Shown: one piece after another, positions 11,461-21,083 of the stretch
How positions within the stretch are numbered: position 1 is the stretch's first letter
Layout: every line of letters starts with the position of its first letter
NCBI GenBank assembly: GCA_015679605.1
Contig: JAAAVE010000084.1
Location: forward strand, 8,749 to 35,544
Reading direction: 5' to 3'
From: Podila epigama
Lineage: Eukaryota; Mortierellomycota; Mortierellomycetes; Mortierellales; Mortierellaceae
Length of the DNA: 26,796 nt
Translations under genes and position numbers: made by a program
The notes under the pieces: model-generated
Told to the model about the DNA's origin: nothing
The model's database searches: none
What the model saw: the letters and a program-made list of their open reading frames with translations, nothing else

Positions 11461-11713
11461 ATGGCGCAAGAAAAGGCGCAAGGAGGCGGAAAAATGAAGT
11501 GGGGATCGATCACGTTTCATGAAAGCGATGCGCTGGGCAACATCAATGTAGACTGTACGAAGAGCTTCTACGCGAGTTGGTTCTTGCCGGACAAATACAC
11601 TTTAGGATGAACCGCAGGAGTTTTATTTTTCCAATGTAAATAACTATCATTATCATGCCAATGTCAACGTCTTGAAGTGGCCAGTCAACTCGCCTGATTT
11701 CAACCCAATCGAG
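11461..11713 (+). pseudogene. Decayed Tc1/mariner transposase fragment
   Basis: The reading starts KMKWGSITFHESDALGNIN, the pattern of the WG-x-(I/F) strand around the second catalytic Asp region of Tc1/mariner enzymes. After stops and frame changes it continues, in another frame, as a block around 11660-11713 reading NVLKWPVNSPDFNPIE. The W-P-x-x-S-P-D-x-N-P-I-E block is diagnostic of DD34D/E transposases, and its Glu is the third catalytic residue. Several in-frame stops and a large internal deletion (little remains of the usual QDN-x-x-x-H segment) show it is dead. No terminal inverted repeats were identified by eye. A run of 18 or more A precedes it at about 11443-11460. Confidence 0.7.
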
Positions 11714-12012
11714 CGTCCATCCACAGCTGTTGAAGAAAACAAGAGCTGCCAGATTGAACCACACAAAAAGTGTTGAGGACTCAGTGGACTTGGCTCGCTC
11801 GTACTTATCGGGTAGGGACAGCTTGACCCTAAAAAAACATATAAATGATCGTATGGATTAGATTCCAAAACAATGAAACGAGAATGGTCGACAGTTGCAA
11901 AGAACAAGTTCACTTACAGAATCCGGAGTATTTCTATTGTCACCATTTCATCGACACTAGGTTGGAGTGATGAGTGAGCGTCAAGTCGGTGGAACCCTGG
12001 TTCGGACTCATC
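11714..12012 (-). pseudogene. ORC6-like two-exon fragment, truncated
   Basis: On the minus strand an open segment (about 12012-11918) encodes SLQPSVDEMVTIEILRIL. It ends at a perfect GTAAGT donor, and after a TTTTTTTAG acceptor it resumes in phase at 11828 as VKLSLPDKYERAKSTESS followed by a hydrophobic helix with NLAALVF. Helix, leucine-rich EILR, then an AKSTE-type linker and an 'LAA' helix resemble the N-terminal cyclin-like repeat of ORC6, a subunit of the origin recognition complex. The reading runs straight into the transposase fragment at about 11713. No start codon is in frame (an ATG at about 12014 is one frame off), so it looks like a broken gene copy. The similarity is by eye and weak; an unrelated fragment is possible. 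Confidence 0.33.
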
Positions 12013-13084
12013 CTTTTTTCTTATTTGAAAGTTGTGGTGTTGATGCAGCAATCCTCTTTCCTAAAGACCGCAGCGAAGCTGGTGTAGACAAGCTTGACGT
12101 AGCATCCCCTCTTGCAAATGGATCAAGAAAGTTACTCTAATACCATGGAAATAAAAGAGAGAATTAATAATACATTCGACTGAAAATTTCAACGCATATC
12201 AACTTTCAACTTTTTTTACCTTGTCACTCTCTATCCCGATATTCACTTTTTTTTGCAGCAAAAGATGCTCCTTGCTACTCAAAAGTTCGCAATCTCAGCA
12301 ATTTCTTCTCTCAGCACTCCGTCGTAGTAATTCATCAGTCTTTTGGCGAATGACTGCGTTTCTTGTGGTAAACGCTTTATGCGAGAGATGGCTTGCAGGT
12401 TGGAGAGAGACTCTCACTCACTAAGCCCAGTAGACTAGATGAAGCACTCCAGGCTCCATTGTGAAATCTTCGAAGTCTTGAACTATGAGAGGCAGTTGAT
12501 GTCACATGGCGGTGTTGCCATCGCTCCTCTGTATTGTGGTGGGGTCATCATTAAATCTCTCTATTGTGATTGTTACAAATGCAGTTAGCATTGAAGTAAT
12601 TCCTTGATTCTCTTGTCATATTCAAACTGCTCGGATCAAACTCACCTGTGCTCAAGTCCGAATGGATTTTGAGTGCTCAAGCTCGATTCGAATCCGAATA
12701 GATTTAGGAGTTCGATTGCAATTCGAATGGTTCGAATGGTTCGAATGCTCGAGTTAGCGCCCTTGCACGTTTGAACAGTTACGCGTTTGAGACTTGGAGG
12801 GTATTGCGCTTTGGCCAACTCTCCAATAGTCCGAGCGCACAACAGCTCCAACGTTCATAGAGCTAGAACGCTCGAATGTTCATATAGTTCAAATGCTTGA
12901 ATGTTCAATTGTTGTGTAATAAGTTGGAATGTCATTCGAACCATTCATGAGCGGCATCTATTAAAAATCATCACCACTATATCTAGCTCTTTGACTTTTG
13001 CACACTTTTATAACAATCACACTTTTTGCACACTTTTTGCATGTTTTTTGCCCATTGTAGTCTTAAGGTATCAGCGATTGATCT
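12013..13084. other. Gene-free accessory stretch
   Basis: About 1 kb without a supportable gene. A short minus-strand open segment near 12403-12285 encodes a charged helical peptide (KRLPQETQSFAKRLMNYYDG) that could be an exon or element relic but has no clear partner. The part from 12650 to 12910 is a TTCGAA-rich block, described separately. Confidence 0.5.
12650..12910. repeat. TTCGAA/ATTCGAAT-rich degenerate repeat block
   Basis: Words related to the palindrome ATTCGAAT and to GCTCGAA/GTTCGAA recur about every 10-20 bases, including ATTCGAATGGTTCGAATGG near 12721-12739 and CGCTCGAATGTTCA near 12869-12882. Copies are imperfect. Because the core is self-complementary, the block can be read equally on both strands and could fold into hairpins. 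Confidence 0.6.
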
Positions 13085-13690
13085 TTATATCTCGTAGATT
13101 CGGAAGATTAGATCGTATCATTTTCATGGAGGATGTACTCGAATGGAGGACAATTCGACGGCGTGAAGATGGAGCAGATTTTCGACCACGGATCAGGTTG
13201 GATGGCGAAGGGTCGCTCCACTCAGTCCGTCGCAGATCTAGCGCAAAGTATGAACGCGTGATGTATGCTCTGCCTCTGTTCCAATGTAGATTTGAGACTA
13301 AAAGGGTCGATGGTACTCGGGTAGTCCACATCTTCGTTCAGATGAAGCTGGATCAAGGATCGTCCAATTTTTCAGAGAAGGACTGGAACGACAGTTTCGG
13401 CACCCAAGATTGAAGGTCGCGTCAAGTCATTTCGGGAGTACTGCCCACGATGATAACTACACCAGCATGATCGTTGTATTTCCGACCAAGTGCACTGACA
13501 AGCTACCAACATGTTCAGAACTGCCACAAGATGCAAGCTTCATCCAGCAAGTTGTGATCAACATCAGCGATGACAATTTCCCAAGGAGCATGTAGAGTTC
13601 ATTGATCGACTGAAGTATGCACGAAAGCGCTCGGTCGATGACAGTGAGAGTAGCGAGGAGGACAAGAGCCCCAAAAAGCAGAAGTATTGA
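13085..13690 (+). pseudogene. Frameshifted relic of a fungal repeated protein family
   Basis: Coding-quality protein is spread over shifting plus-strand frames. At about 13130-13250 one frame has QIFDHGSGWMAKGRSTQS. From 13250 another has MYALPLFQCRFETKRVDGT and HIFVQMKLDQGSS. From about 13410 another has YTSMIVVFPTKCTDKL and IQQVVINISDDN. At about 13580 the frame shifts again to FPKEHVEFIDRLKYARK, and the segment ends in an acidic-serine, lysine-rich tail (KSPKKQKY) with TGA at 13688-13690. The tail organisation and the I-D-D-N...FP-x-x-HV-x-F block remind me of a very large repeated family in Mortierella-like and arbuscular fungi, possibly Crinkler-related; this is memory-based inference. 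At least three frameshifts and several stops make it nonfunctional as sequenced. Confidence 0.55.
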
Positions 13691-14602
13691 CTTTCTTCTC
13701 TTCTCCACCGTCTTTCATTGTAGACCACAAATAATGTTACAATTCGCTTGCATTCACTCATCCTGTATGACACTCATAGTTTTTTTTTTACACTTTCTCA
13801 AGTGGCCACACCAAACAATAGTGCATCTTCAGTAGCATACAAACTGAAAGCAACCCGTAACAAAGCATGAGACCCATTCAGAAATGAAAATCATGCTGTT
13901 ATCATTTCCAGGGTCAATGTGAAAAGGATCAATGAAGCAGAATTATGGCTCGTGAGATACACAGTCATCCATGGGTTATCCAAGGGTTACATTAGACCCA
14001 CTCGAGTCTGCAGACACAATCATAAACGAAAACCTGCATGCATGTACATATTGTACCACACCCCACAAAAAGTAGAATTCATTTTTTGATGGGGGGGAGG
14101 AGAAAAGGACACCTGTTCCTGCACAAACACACACCCTTTTGACTGAACTGTTTGTTCACTTTGACTGACGATTTGTCTCTCCCCCTTACGGATGAACCTC
14201 TTCCGGACACAACCCCCCCTCATCCTCCGTATTGTATGTCAATGCGTCCAAGAGAGTGACAGCATCGGCAAGACGCATCATTTGTTCAATGATCGACAGC
14301 ACAATTATCTGTTGAAGACGACTGTTGAACGAACGCAGTGCATGAATGATAGATAATCAGACATAAGAAGAAAAATGGTGGGAGCAATAAAAGGTGTTTG
14401 TTTCAATTCACACTTTTCTTCTTTGTTTGTTTGTTCATGTTCTCATTCTTCCAACCATTCACATTCGTTTGGTTCTGCCATCACATTACCATCGTGTCAT
14501 TGACATCTTAACTTTGTACATTCACACATTCCAGAAGCAGCTCGTTTTGCTCACATATACAACCAACTCTATTACCCCACTAATTTTTTTTTTAAAAAAA
14601 AT
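13691..14602. other. Upstream region of acyl-CoA oxidase
   Basis: About 0.9 kb with no supportable gene on either strand. It has a G-run at about 14091-14097, scattered AT-rich stretches and a T/A tract immediately before the oxidase start codon. It presumably contains the oxidase promoter, but no specific element is recognised. Confidence 0.6.
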
Positions 14603-17017
14603 ATGTCAGCTCTTCGCTTTCCAAATCTGCCACCCTCAGAACCACAGGGATGCGACCTCTTGGCTCAGGAGCGTGCAAAGACTACCTTTAGTGTCCATGA
14701 CCTCTCAACTTTTCTCTATGGCGAACTCTATCTCGAGCGTCAGGAACGTCTCTTGGCCTTGCTCGAGAACGAACCTGCCTTCAACAAGTCTGAACGCTAC
14801 TTCAAGGGAAGGAGCGAACGCTTCGCCGACGCCCTCCGCAAGGACCACGCCCTCGTCAAACTCTCCAAGAAACACAATTGGACTCAAGAAGAGTACATGC
14901 AAGCCGAGTACCTGATCGATGAGGCTGGACCTTTTGGTCTACATCGTGGCATGTTCATGCCCACCCTTGCCTCGCAGTCAACACCTGAGCAACTGGAAAA
15001 ATTTCTCGAACCCGCGCTCCGCTACGAGATCATTGGATGCTACGCCCAGACAGAGCTTGGCCATGGCTCCAATGTTCAAGGTATCGAAACGACAGCCACG
15101 TATATTCCACAAACAGATGAGTTTGAGATCCACACACCGTATCTCACGGCCTGCAAGTGGTGGATTGGTGGCCTGGGCAAGGCTGCCAACCATGCAGTGG
15201 TCATGGCTCGTCTAAAGACGGACGGCAAGGACTATGGCCCTCATTCCTTTGTGGTTCCCATCCGGAGTATGGAAGACCACACTTTGCTTCCTGGTGTCAT
15301 GGCTGGCGACATTGGCCCCAAGTTTGGGTAAAGCAGTTTTTTCCATGTTTTTATTTTACATTGGATGTATTTTCAAAGGATTTTTTTTTTTTTTTTTTTT
15401 TTCGTTTTTGCCATCCGAACCGACAAGAACGACTTCGATATCTATATATTTTCTTGTTTAGAGGATTAACCTTCCTTTGTATGTCTTTCACCCTTTTCTA
15501 CCCAGTTATAATACCACGGACAATGGTTGTATGTGGTTCAACCACTACCGTGTCCCGCGTATTTCACTCTTGGCAAAGTATTCTTCCATCAAACCTGGCA
15601 CTGGCGAGTACATCAAGCCGCCCAATGCAAAGCTATCGTACGGTACAATGGTTCTTGTTCGGGCCAGTCTCGTGGGTGCAGCACGACAGGGCATGGCCAA
15701 GGCTGTCACCATTGCCACACGGTACTCTGCCATCCGCTGCCAGTTTGTCGACAAAGACGCGCCAAAGAAATTAGACGGACGAGTCATTGAAACCCCCGTC
15801 CTGGACTATTCGATGCAACAATATCGTTTGTTTCCAATCATTGCTTCAGCCTACGCCTGCTTCTTTACCAGCAAGGAAATGATGCGTCTCTATTATCTCA
15901 ACATGAAGAACATGGCCTCTGGTGACTTTTCAATGTTGGCCGATGTCCACGCCTCAAGTTCTGGTCTCAAGTCGCTGACCACCACTATGGCGGCAGCTGC
16001 TATTGAAGAGTGTAGACGTGCCTGTGGTGGTCACGGATTTTCTTCCTTCTCTGGTCTGCCTTTAATGCTTCAGGATTATGGTAAGGATATCTCACGGTTT
16101 TTTGTAGTTGTTGGTATCTATACAACTTGCGGTATGTTGATAAGAAAGTGGGACAAGCAAACTAAGACATCTAATCATTGTTCATTTCCTTTTATTCAAT
16201 AAACAAAGGCCCGAATGTCACTTGGGAAGGCGACAATTACATGATCACACAACAAACGGGTCGCTATCTGTTCAAATCCTTCCGAGAATTGGTCGCCAAG
16301 CGTGCCTCGGGAAAGTTCGATGCCAGTGCCATCACCAACCCTACTTTAGCCTACTTGAACACCTACCTTGATAACCCTCATCTGAAGTGCCCAGCCACCT
16401 CGGCTGCCCAGTTCTGCAACCCCGATATTCAATTGGCAGCCTTTGGCCATCGCGCAGCGCACATTGTAGCTGAGATTGTGTATGCACTTGACGTGGAGAA
16501 GCGGACGTGGAACTCGATGCTTGTCGAAATCTACAATGCATCGGTGGCACATTGTCAACTCATCCTTGTTCAAAACTTTATCCTTGGTATCCGCGGTGAA
16601 ATGGCTCAGCCTGAAGGCGTACCTGTGGTGGAGTTGAGCGCGACGGCCAAGGAGGCTTTAACGGATCTGTCAGACCTGTTTGCGTTGCATATGATTCACA
16701 AGCAGCCGGGCGAGTTCCTGACCTGTGACTACTTGGATGCCAAGCAGGTATCTATGGTAGGTAAGGCTGTGATGGAGGTGATGGAGACAAAGATCAGACC
16801 AAATGCCGTAGGCTTTGTTGATGCGTTTGCGTTCCCCGACTTTCTGCTCAATTCAGCACTGGGACGGTATGATGGCAAGGTATATGAGGCATATACGGAA
16901 ATGGCAACGCGTGAGCCATTGAACAGGACTGAGGTCGTAGAAGGGTACGAACAATACATTAAACCCTTCACAAATCCCTTGGGCAAGAAGGGTAGGAGTA
17001 TCCATGCGCGCCTTTAG
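14603..17017 (+). CDS. POX1: Peroxisomal acyl-CoA oxidase
   Basis: Exons 14603-15327, 15506-16080 and 16209-17017 give 2109 nt, 702 aa, the usual length. Introns start GTAAAG and GTAAGG; intron 1 holds a T-run of about 22. Residues 1-140 are the helical acyl-CoA oxidase N-domain. The middle domain starts with YAQTELGHGSNVQGIETTAT (about 147-166) and continues CKWWIGGLGKAANHAVV, the FAD and acyl-CoA binding core. The TWEGDNYMITQQTGR segment around Glu440 matches the region holding the catalytic glutamate. The C-terminal domain follows. The protein ends ARL, an acceptable type-1 peroxisomal targeting signal. It performs the first, H2O2-producing step of peroxisomal beta-oxidation (acyl-CoA to trans-2-enoyl-CoA). 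Acyl-CoA dehydrogenases are excluded by length and by the ELGHGSN block. Confidence 0.95.
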
Positions 17018-17168
17018 ATAAAAGGGGGGTTCTTGTGCTAGGTTAGATAGACCGCAACAAAGATATTAAATTTTGACAGGTTTCAGCAACTTGTAGGGTA
17101 CTCCTTTCTGTGTTATTTCTGTCCAAGGTGGATTCCGTCTTTTCGTCTTTTCTTCACACTTTGTTTTC

Positions 17169-17216
17169 TTCCTCACTCTCTTCCTCACTCTCTTCCTCAC
17201 TCTCTTCCTCACTCGT
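17169..17216. repeat. 12-bp minisatellite, TTCCTCACTCTC x4
   Basis: Four nearly perfect 12-bp units lie in the 5' leader about 75 bp before the F-box/WD40 start codon. The last unit has a substitution. If the frame were translated from a non-AUG codon it would encode Ser/Leu repeats, but no ATG precedes it in frame. Confidence 0.85.
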
Positions 17217-17292
17217 CTCCGCCCTTCATACTCATTCTCACACTCTTATACAACCTCCTTCGCCTTCAGTCTGCACATTTCAACTGCAAAGT

Positions 17293-19347
17293 ATGTTTTC
17301 ATCGAACCAGCGTCTTCCGCCACGCACCAAGGACACCCCCGTGTTCATCATGACTCTGCCCATCGAGATCATCCTTCAGGTGTTTATCAGCGTGGCTCGA
17401 GTACAACCTACAGCTTTAACAGCATTGACGCAGGTTTGTGTCTATTGGAGGCGCATCGTCCACACACATGAGTCTGTCCTTTGGAGGATGGCCCTTCTGT
17501 CAAAGTTCCCGTTGGCTACCTTTGACCCTGCGAACGCCCTTGATCCGTCAGCCGACTGGAGACACTTGTTTAGAATCCATCATGGCTGGCAGGAAAGACA
17601 GGCGCAGAGTATGGTTGTGGGACCAACGTTTGTTCCAGAGACAATCTCGTTGGCCATCGGAATGCATCCCTTGCTAGACGGATCAAGCCAGGGGTCAGAC
17701 ATTACCAGCAATGGAGAAAACAGTCAACAGCTCCACCAGTACCACCAGCATCATCATCATCATCAGCATAGCCATCACGACCCCTTGCCAAAAAATGATG
17801 ATAGGCATTATGAATTGACATCGACGCATCTCTTGGAGGTAGAATCAGAGAATGACTCAGACCAATCGCTCACGTTGTCCTCCCTGACGTTGTCACAGCC
17901 ATTCCAAGCAAAACACGAGCATCATCCTTCGCAATTGCCTTTGTCCTCAGTCTCAGATACTCCAAGGGCAACTCGGCCAACTATAGCTGTTCAACAGCCG
18001 CTTCCGCGTGAGACTTTGGCCTGTAGTCTCTGTACCTACTCGGACCTCTGTGTCATCCCCCAGGCTGGAGGGATTATTATTCGCACGCATAGGGACCGTT
18101 CCCGTCCTCTGATGGAGATCCTCGATAGCACTATGCATTATTGTATGGCATTGCCAGACGGGCAGTGCCATCAAGACCTGGTATCGGCCATGGCAGTCAA
18201 CGATGAGGGTACCTTCCTGGCCACAAGTTCAATTGATGCCACAGTGCGAGTGTGGGCTGTTCAGCAGTCGTGGCGTGCTTGTAACTGGGAGTCTAGCCAG
18301 GGCAGGTGTGATTCTGTGTCATTTCAGCACATGCTGGATAAGACTGTATGTCCGATTCAACATTGTCAACTCCTTCTTGGGCATGTTGGCTGGGTAAATG
18401 GTAAACAAACGAAATGACATGAACAGTTGGATAAAAAATAGAAAAGCTGCCTCATGTCTAACCAAAATATCCACTCTTTCGCTTTTGCAGCGGTAGCCAT
18501 CCAGAACACAACGGTGGTGAGCGGTGGGTCAGACCACACGGTCCGAGTCTGGGACGCTCATTCAGGCGAGTGTTGCTCTGTTCTCTCTGGTCTGTACATG
18601 TCGCGCGATCTAGGTCTTGGAGTATACTCTGTTGCAATCCACGGCACTGTCATCGGTTCCGGGTCAGTCATGGAAGGCTATCGCCTGAATGATGTTCGAA
18701 CTGGCGTATTACTCGCAGACCTCGATGAACCCCTTTCATCCAAGGAGCACTATCGATTCGAGGCAGCACATTTTCAGCATTATGCCTCTAGAATTATCAT
18801 GACCGAGACTGTTGTGCTGACCAATTCCAAGCTACCGGGACTTTTATGCGTGTGGGACCGCGCCACAGGCAAACTGATGTACAGAATTCACGCATGTCCT
18901 CCGTCGCGGTCATCCTCGTCATCGACGCAAACTCAGCCCTCGGTAGATGTTGCGACCATTTCGCGGGCTGGTCGCAGTCGCTTCGACAGAAGCAACATGA
19001 TTACACTTGACCCTGATGACATGATTGTTAACCGAGGAGGTACAAGACTGCAGCCAACGTCCATGAACAGTATCGAGGCTGAGGAGTCTGACATTATTCA
19101 TACATTCAAGCTGACGAGCTCTGGGTCTATGTTGATGTGCACCCTGTGCGACGGCCGAGTCTCGTTATTCGAGTTTGGCACCCCCTCACAGGGTCCCAAG
19201 CGGGTTCAGAGGTTGTTGGAACGGTCATCACCACAGCTGACAAGTAACGGCCAGCAGCAACATCACCCTTACCTGCATCGTTGTGGCAATTCCGCCTGGA
19301 TTTGGACCAAGGACGACAGGGGCCAGCAGCATGTTCAACTTTGGTAG
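17293..19347 (+). CDS. F-box/WD40 repeat protein
   Basis: Two exons, 17293-18400 and 18491-19347 (1965 nt, 654 aa), joined by an intron with donor GTAAAC and acceptor TTTTGCAG. The start is the first in-frame ATG (MFSSNQRLPP). Residues about 20-70 are an F-box (MTLPIEIILQVFISVARVQ, then L-T-Q-V-C-x-x-W and ESVLWR). Residues about 145-165 include a His/Gln-rich run coded by CAY/CAG repeats. WD40 blades follow: TSSIDATVRVWAV, the LLGHVGWVN blade that spans the splice site into SGGSDHTVRVWD, then weaker blades with GSGSVMEGYRLND and LLCVWDRATGKLMY. From family knowledge such proteins are substrate receptors of SCF ubiquitin ligases, the F-box binding Skp1 and the propeller the target. The target cannot be predicted. 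It is convergent with the hydrolase gene. Confidence 0.88.
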
Positions 19348-19368
19348 AGTTTTTTTTTTTTTTTTTTT

Positions 19369-19488
19369 ATAAAACTTCTAAACCATACGTTGAACATATT
19401 TTTGTTTTTCTATAATGTTTTTTTTGTTAATAAAACTTCTAAACGATACGTTGAATCTATTTTGGTATTTCTATAATGTTTTTTAAAG
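19369..19488. repeat. 61-bp direct tandem duplication between convergent genes
   Basis: Two copies offset by 61 bases start at 19369 and 19430, both reading ATAAAACTTCTAAAC and later TCTATAATGTTTTTT, with about 85-90 percent identity by eye. The left copy follows a poly-T run after the F-box/WD40 stop; the right copy ends at the hydrolase stop codon. The second copy carries AATAAA at 19429-19434. Confidence 0.8.
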
Positions 19489-20795
19489 TCGCGCAGCTTG
19501 GTCAAGGTCCTGTTCAAAAATCCATCCACAAACCTCTCGAGCGACCTGAGGAGCATCCTCCATATGAACAGAGTGGCCTCCTTCGACAGTCCTCATAGTC
19601 ACTTTGGTCTTTTCCATCCACTTTGTGCGCTCTTCCACCACTAATTTAGACATGACAAAAAAAAAAAATAAAGGTAAACATTAAGACATGATCTTGGGGC
19701 TATCGTTTTTCTTCACCCAGAGCAAAGAACGAAACCTACTCTCTCTCATGGCTGTCAAACCATGCGATGCCAGAACCGCCAAGAGTGGACTTGTAATGCG
19801 TCGCATGAAGGCCTGGACATATTCGTCTGATAGCGACTGAGCGCTCTGGATGGTCAGCAATCGGTCTGTGCTCCAAGTCCAACCTTGAATCGTGTTGCCA
19901 TCGTTATCTGTTCGTTCAATGGGCTTGAGTCCTCGAGGTACAAGGATCCTAGCATACTCTAATTCTATTCCCCACAGCCCAGCTTTGCTGCGTGCTTGAC
20001 ATGCTGATTCAATCGTAGGATGAAATGGCAGTTGCTTAGTAGACAGTGCTCTTTTTTCCTTGAAGTGTCTCAATAGGTTCTCTGGTTGGTCTTGAACTGG
20101 TCGAGTGAACGGGCCAAAGTTGTCCAGCAGGATACACATGGTCACTCTACATGCATGATGTTTTTGGTTATATGGATAGTCAAGATGGGGAAAAGGAACA
20201 TATTCGCTGTATGATTATGACAGTGTTAGCAATTGTGTTACCTTGATCTGTACAATCCAGAGTACAAGGAGGACACTGCTCCGCCCATGGAGTGTCCCAT
20301 GACAGCATGCCTATCCCAGCCAAGCTGTTCAATGACTTGGTCAGCATCCCCGACATAACGCCAAAGGGCATAATCTTCACACTGTCTGTGCGAAGACATG
20401 CCATGGCCTGCAAAGTCCAGCGCAAGGATCTCTACTGGTTCTGGGCCTAATTGATCCAGCATCAGTCTATAACGAACGGAATTCATGGTTCAGTCATAAA
20501 GAATTGTACAACTATCACGACTGTAAAAAAAAAAATTGGATCCTTTTTTTTTTTTTTTCCTCGAGAAACGTACGGCGCAAGTCTATTGGAAAATATTCAG
20601 CCAGAGGACAAACCCATGGTGAATGTGGGAATGAGTTTTGGGTTCAATTCAAACGTTTTCCTTGTCGCCAATGAACCGGCGAGTAACACGGAATCTAGCA
20701 GACTCACTGCCCGACCTCCAGTGTTTTGCGGTCAAGACCAAGCCATTGCGAAGCACAAATGTTCGTTCTTGTGGGACAGGATGTGTTGTTGTCAT
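19483..20795 (-). CDS. Alpha/beta hydrolase, serine hydrolase-like (SERHL-type); N-terminal exon damaged or unresolved
   Basis: Three minus-strand exons assemble cleanly: 20466-20242, 20146-19740 and 19640-19483. They carry ALDFAGHGMSSH, the nucleophile elbow GHSMGG (catalytic Ser), a cap region with LLDNFGPFTRP, and the catalytic His in EGGHSVHMEDAPQVA before TAA at 19485-19483. The last junction uses a GTAGGT donor at 19739. Upstream, an exon starting at ATG 20795 encodes MTTTHPVPQERTFVLRNG and LTAKHW. A 9-nt micro-exon (20582-20574) between a CAATAG acceptor and a GTACGT donor restores LAPLMLDQLG. The piece between these, where the HG oxyanion loop should be, does not read through in one frame with GT-AG introns. 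The gene may carry a frameshift, may be decaying, or may contain a sequencing error. The fold resembles SERHL/MEST-like hydrolases; the substrate is unknown. Confidence 0.7.
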
Positions 20796-21083
20796 ATTGG
20801 GGGGGAAAAAAAGTCAAGTGAAGTGACAGAGAGTCTGAACTTGAGCAACAGTTTGAAGAAGTGTGGATACAAAAGAGTGACAAAAAAAAATGATCGATCA
20901 CAAAAAGGTTAAAAACACAAATTAAGGTTATTGCTTTCGCCGAACCGAACGTACAATTTCACCCAGTAAAATATCCAAATCCGCGAGTGTTTCTTCATGA
21001 ATTTCATTCATGATCTATCATCCACAGTTGCAGAAAAAAAAAAAAAAAAAAGAAAAGAAAGAAAAGAAAGAAACGAGTGCATC

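Noticed and set aside
12221-12424. A 67-codon plus-strand open frame and an opposing short minus-strand open segment in the accessory stretch.
   Set aside because: Neither has a recognisable domain or a convincing gene structure; at best one is a small relic.
12680-12740. GGTTCGAAT-like words that resemble the T-loop of a tRNA.
   Set aside because: There is no acceptor stem, D-arm or anticodon arm around them; they belong to the TTCGAA-rich block.
19641-19690. An in-frame TAA and a 7-base direct repeat (CATGTCT) near the last hydrolase junction looked like an insertion that breaks the gene.
   Set aside because: An upstream GTAGGT donor at 19739 paired with the TTAG acceptor at 19641 removes the whole segment and gives a continuous frame (TAMREMVVEERTK), so this is just intron sequence.
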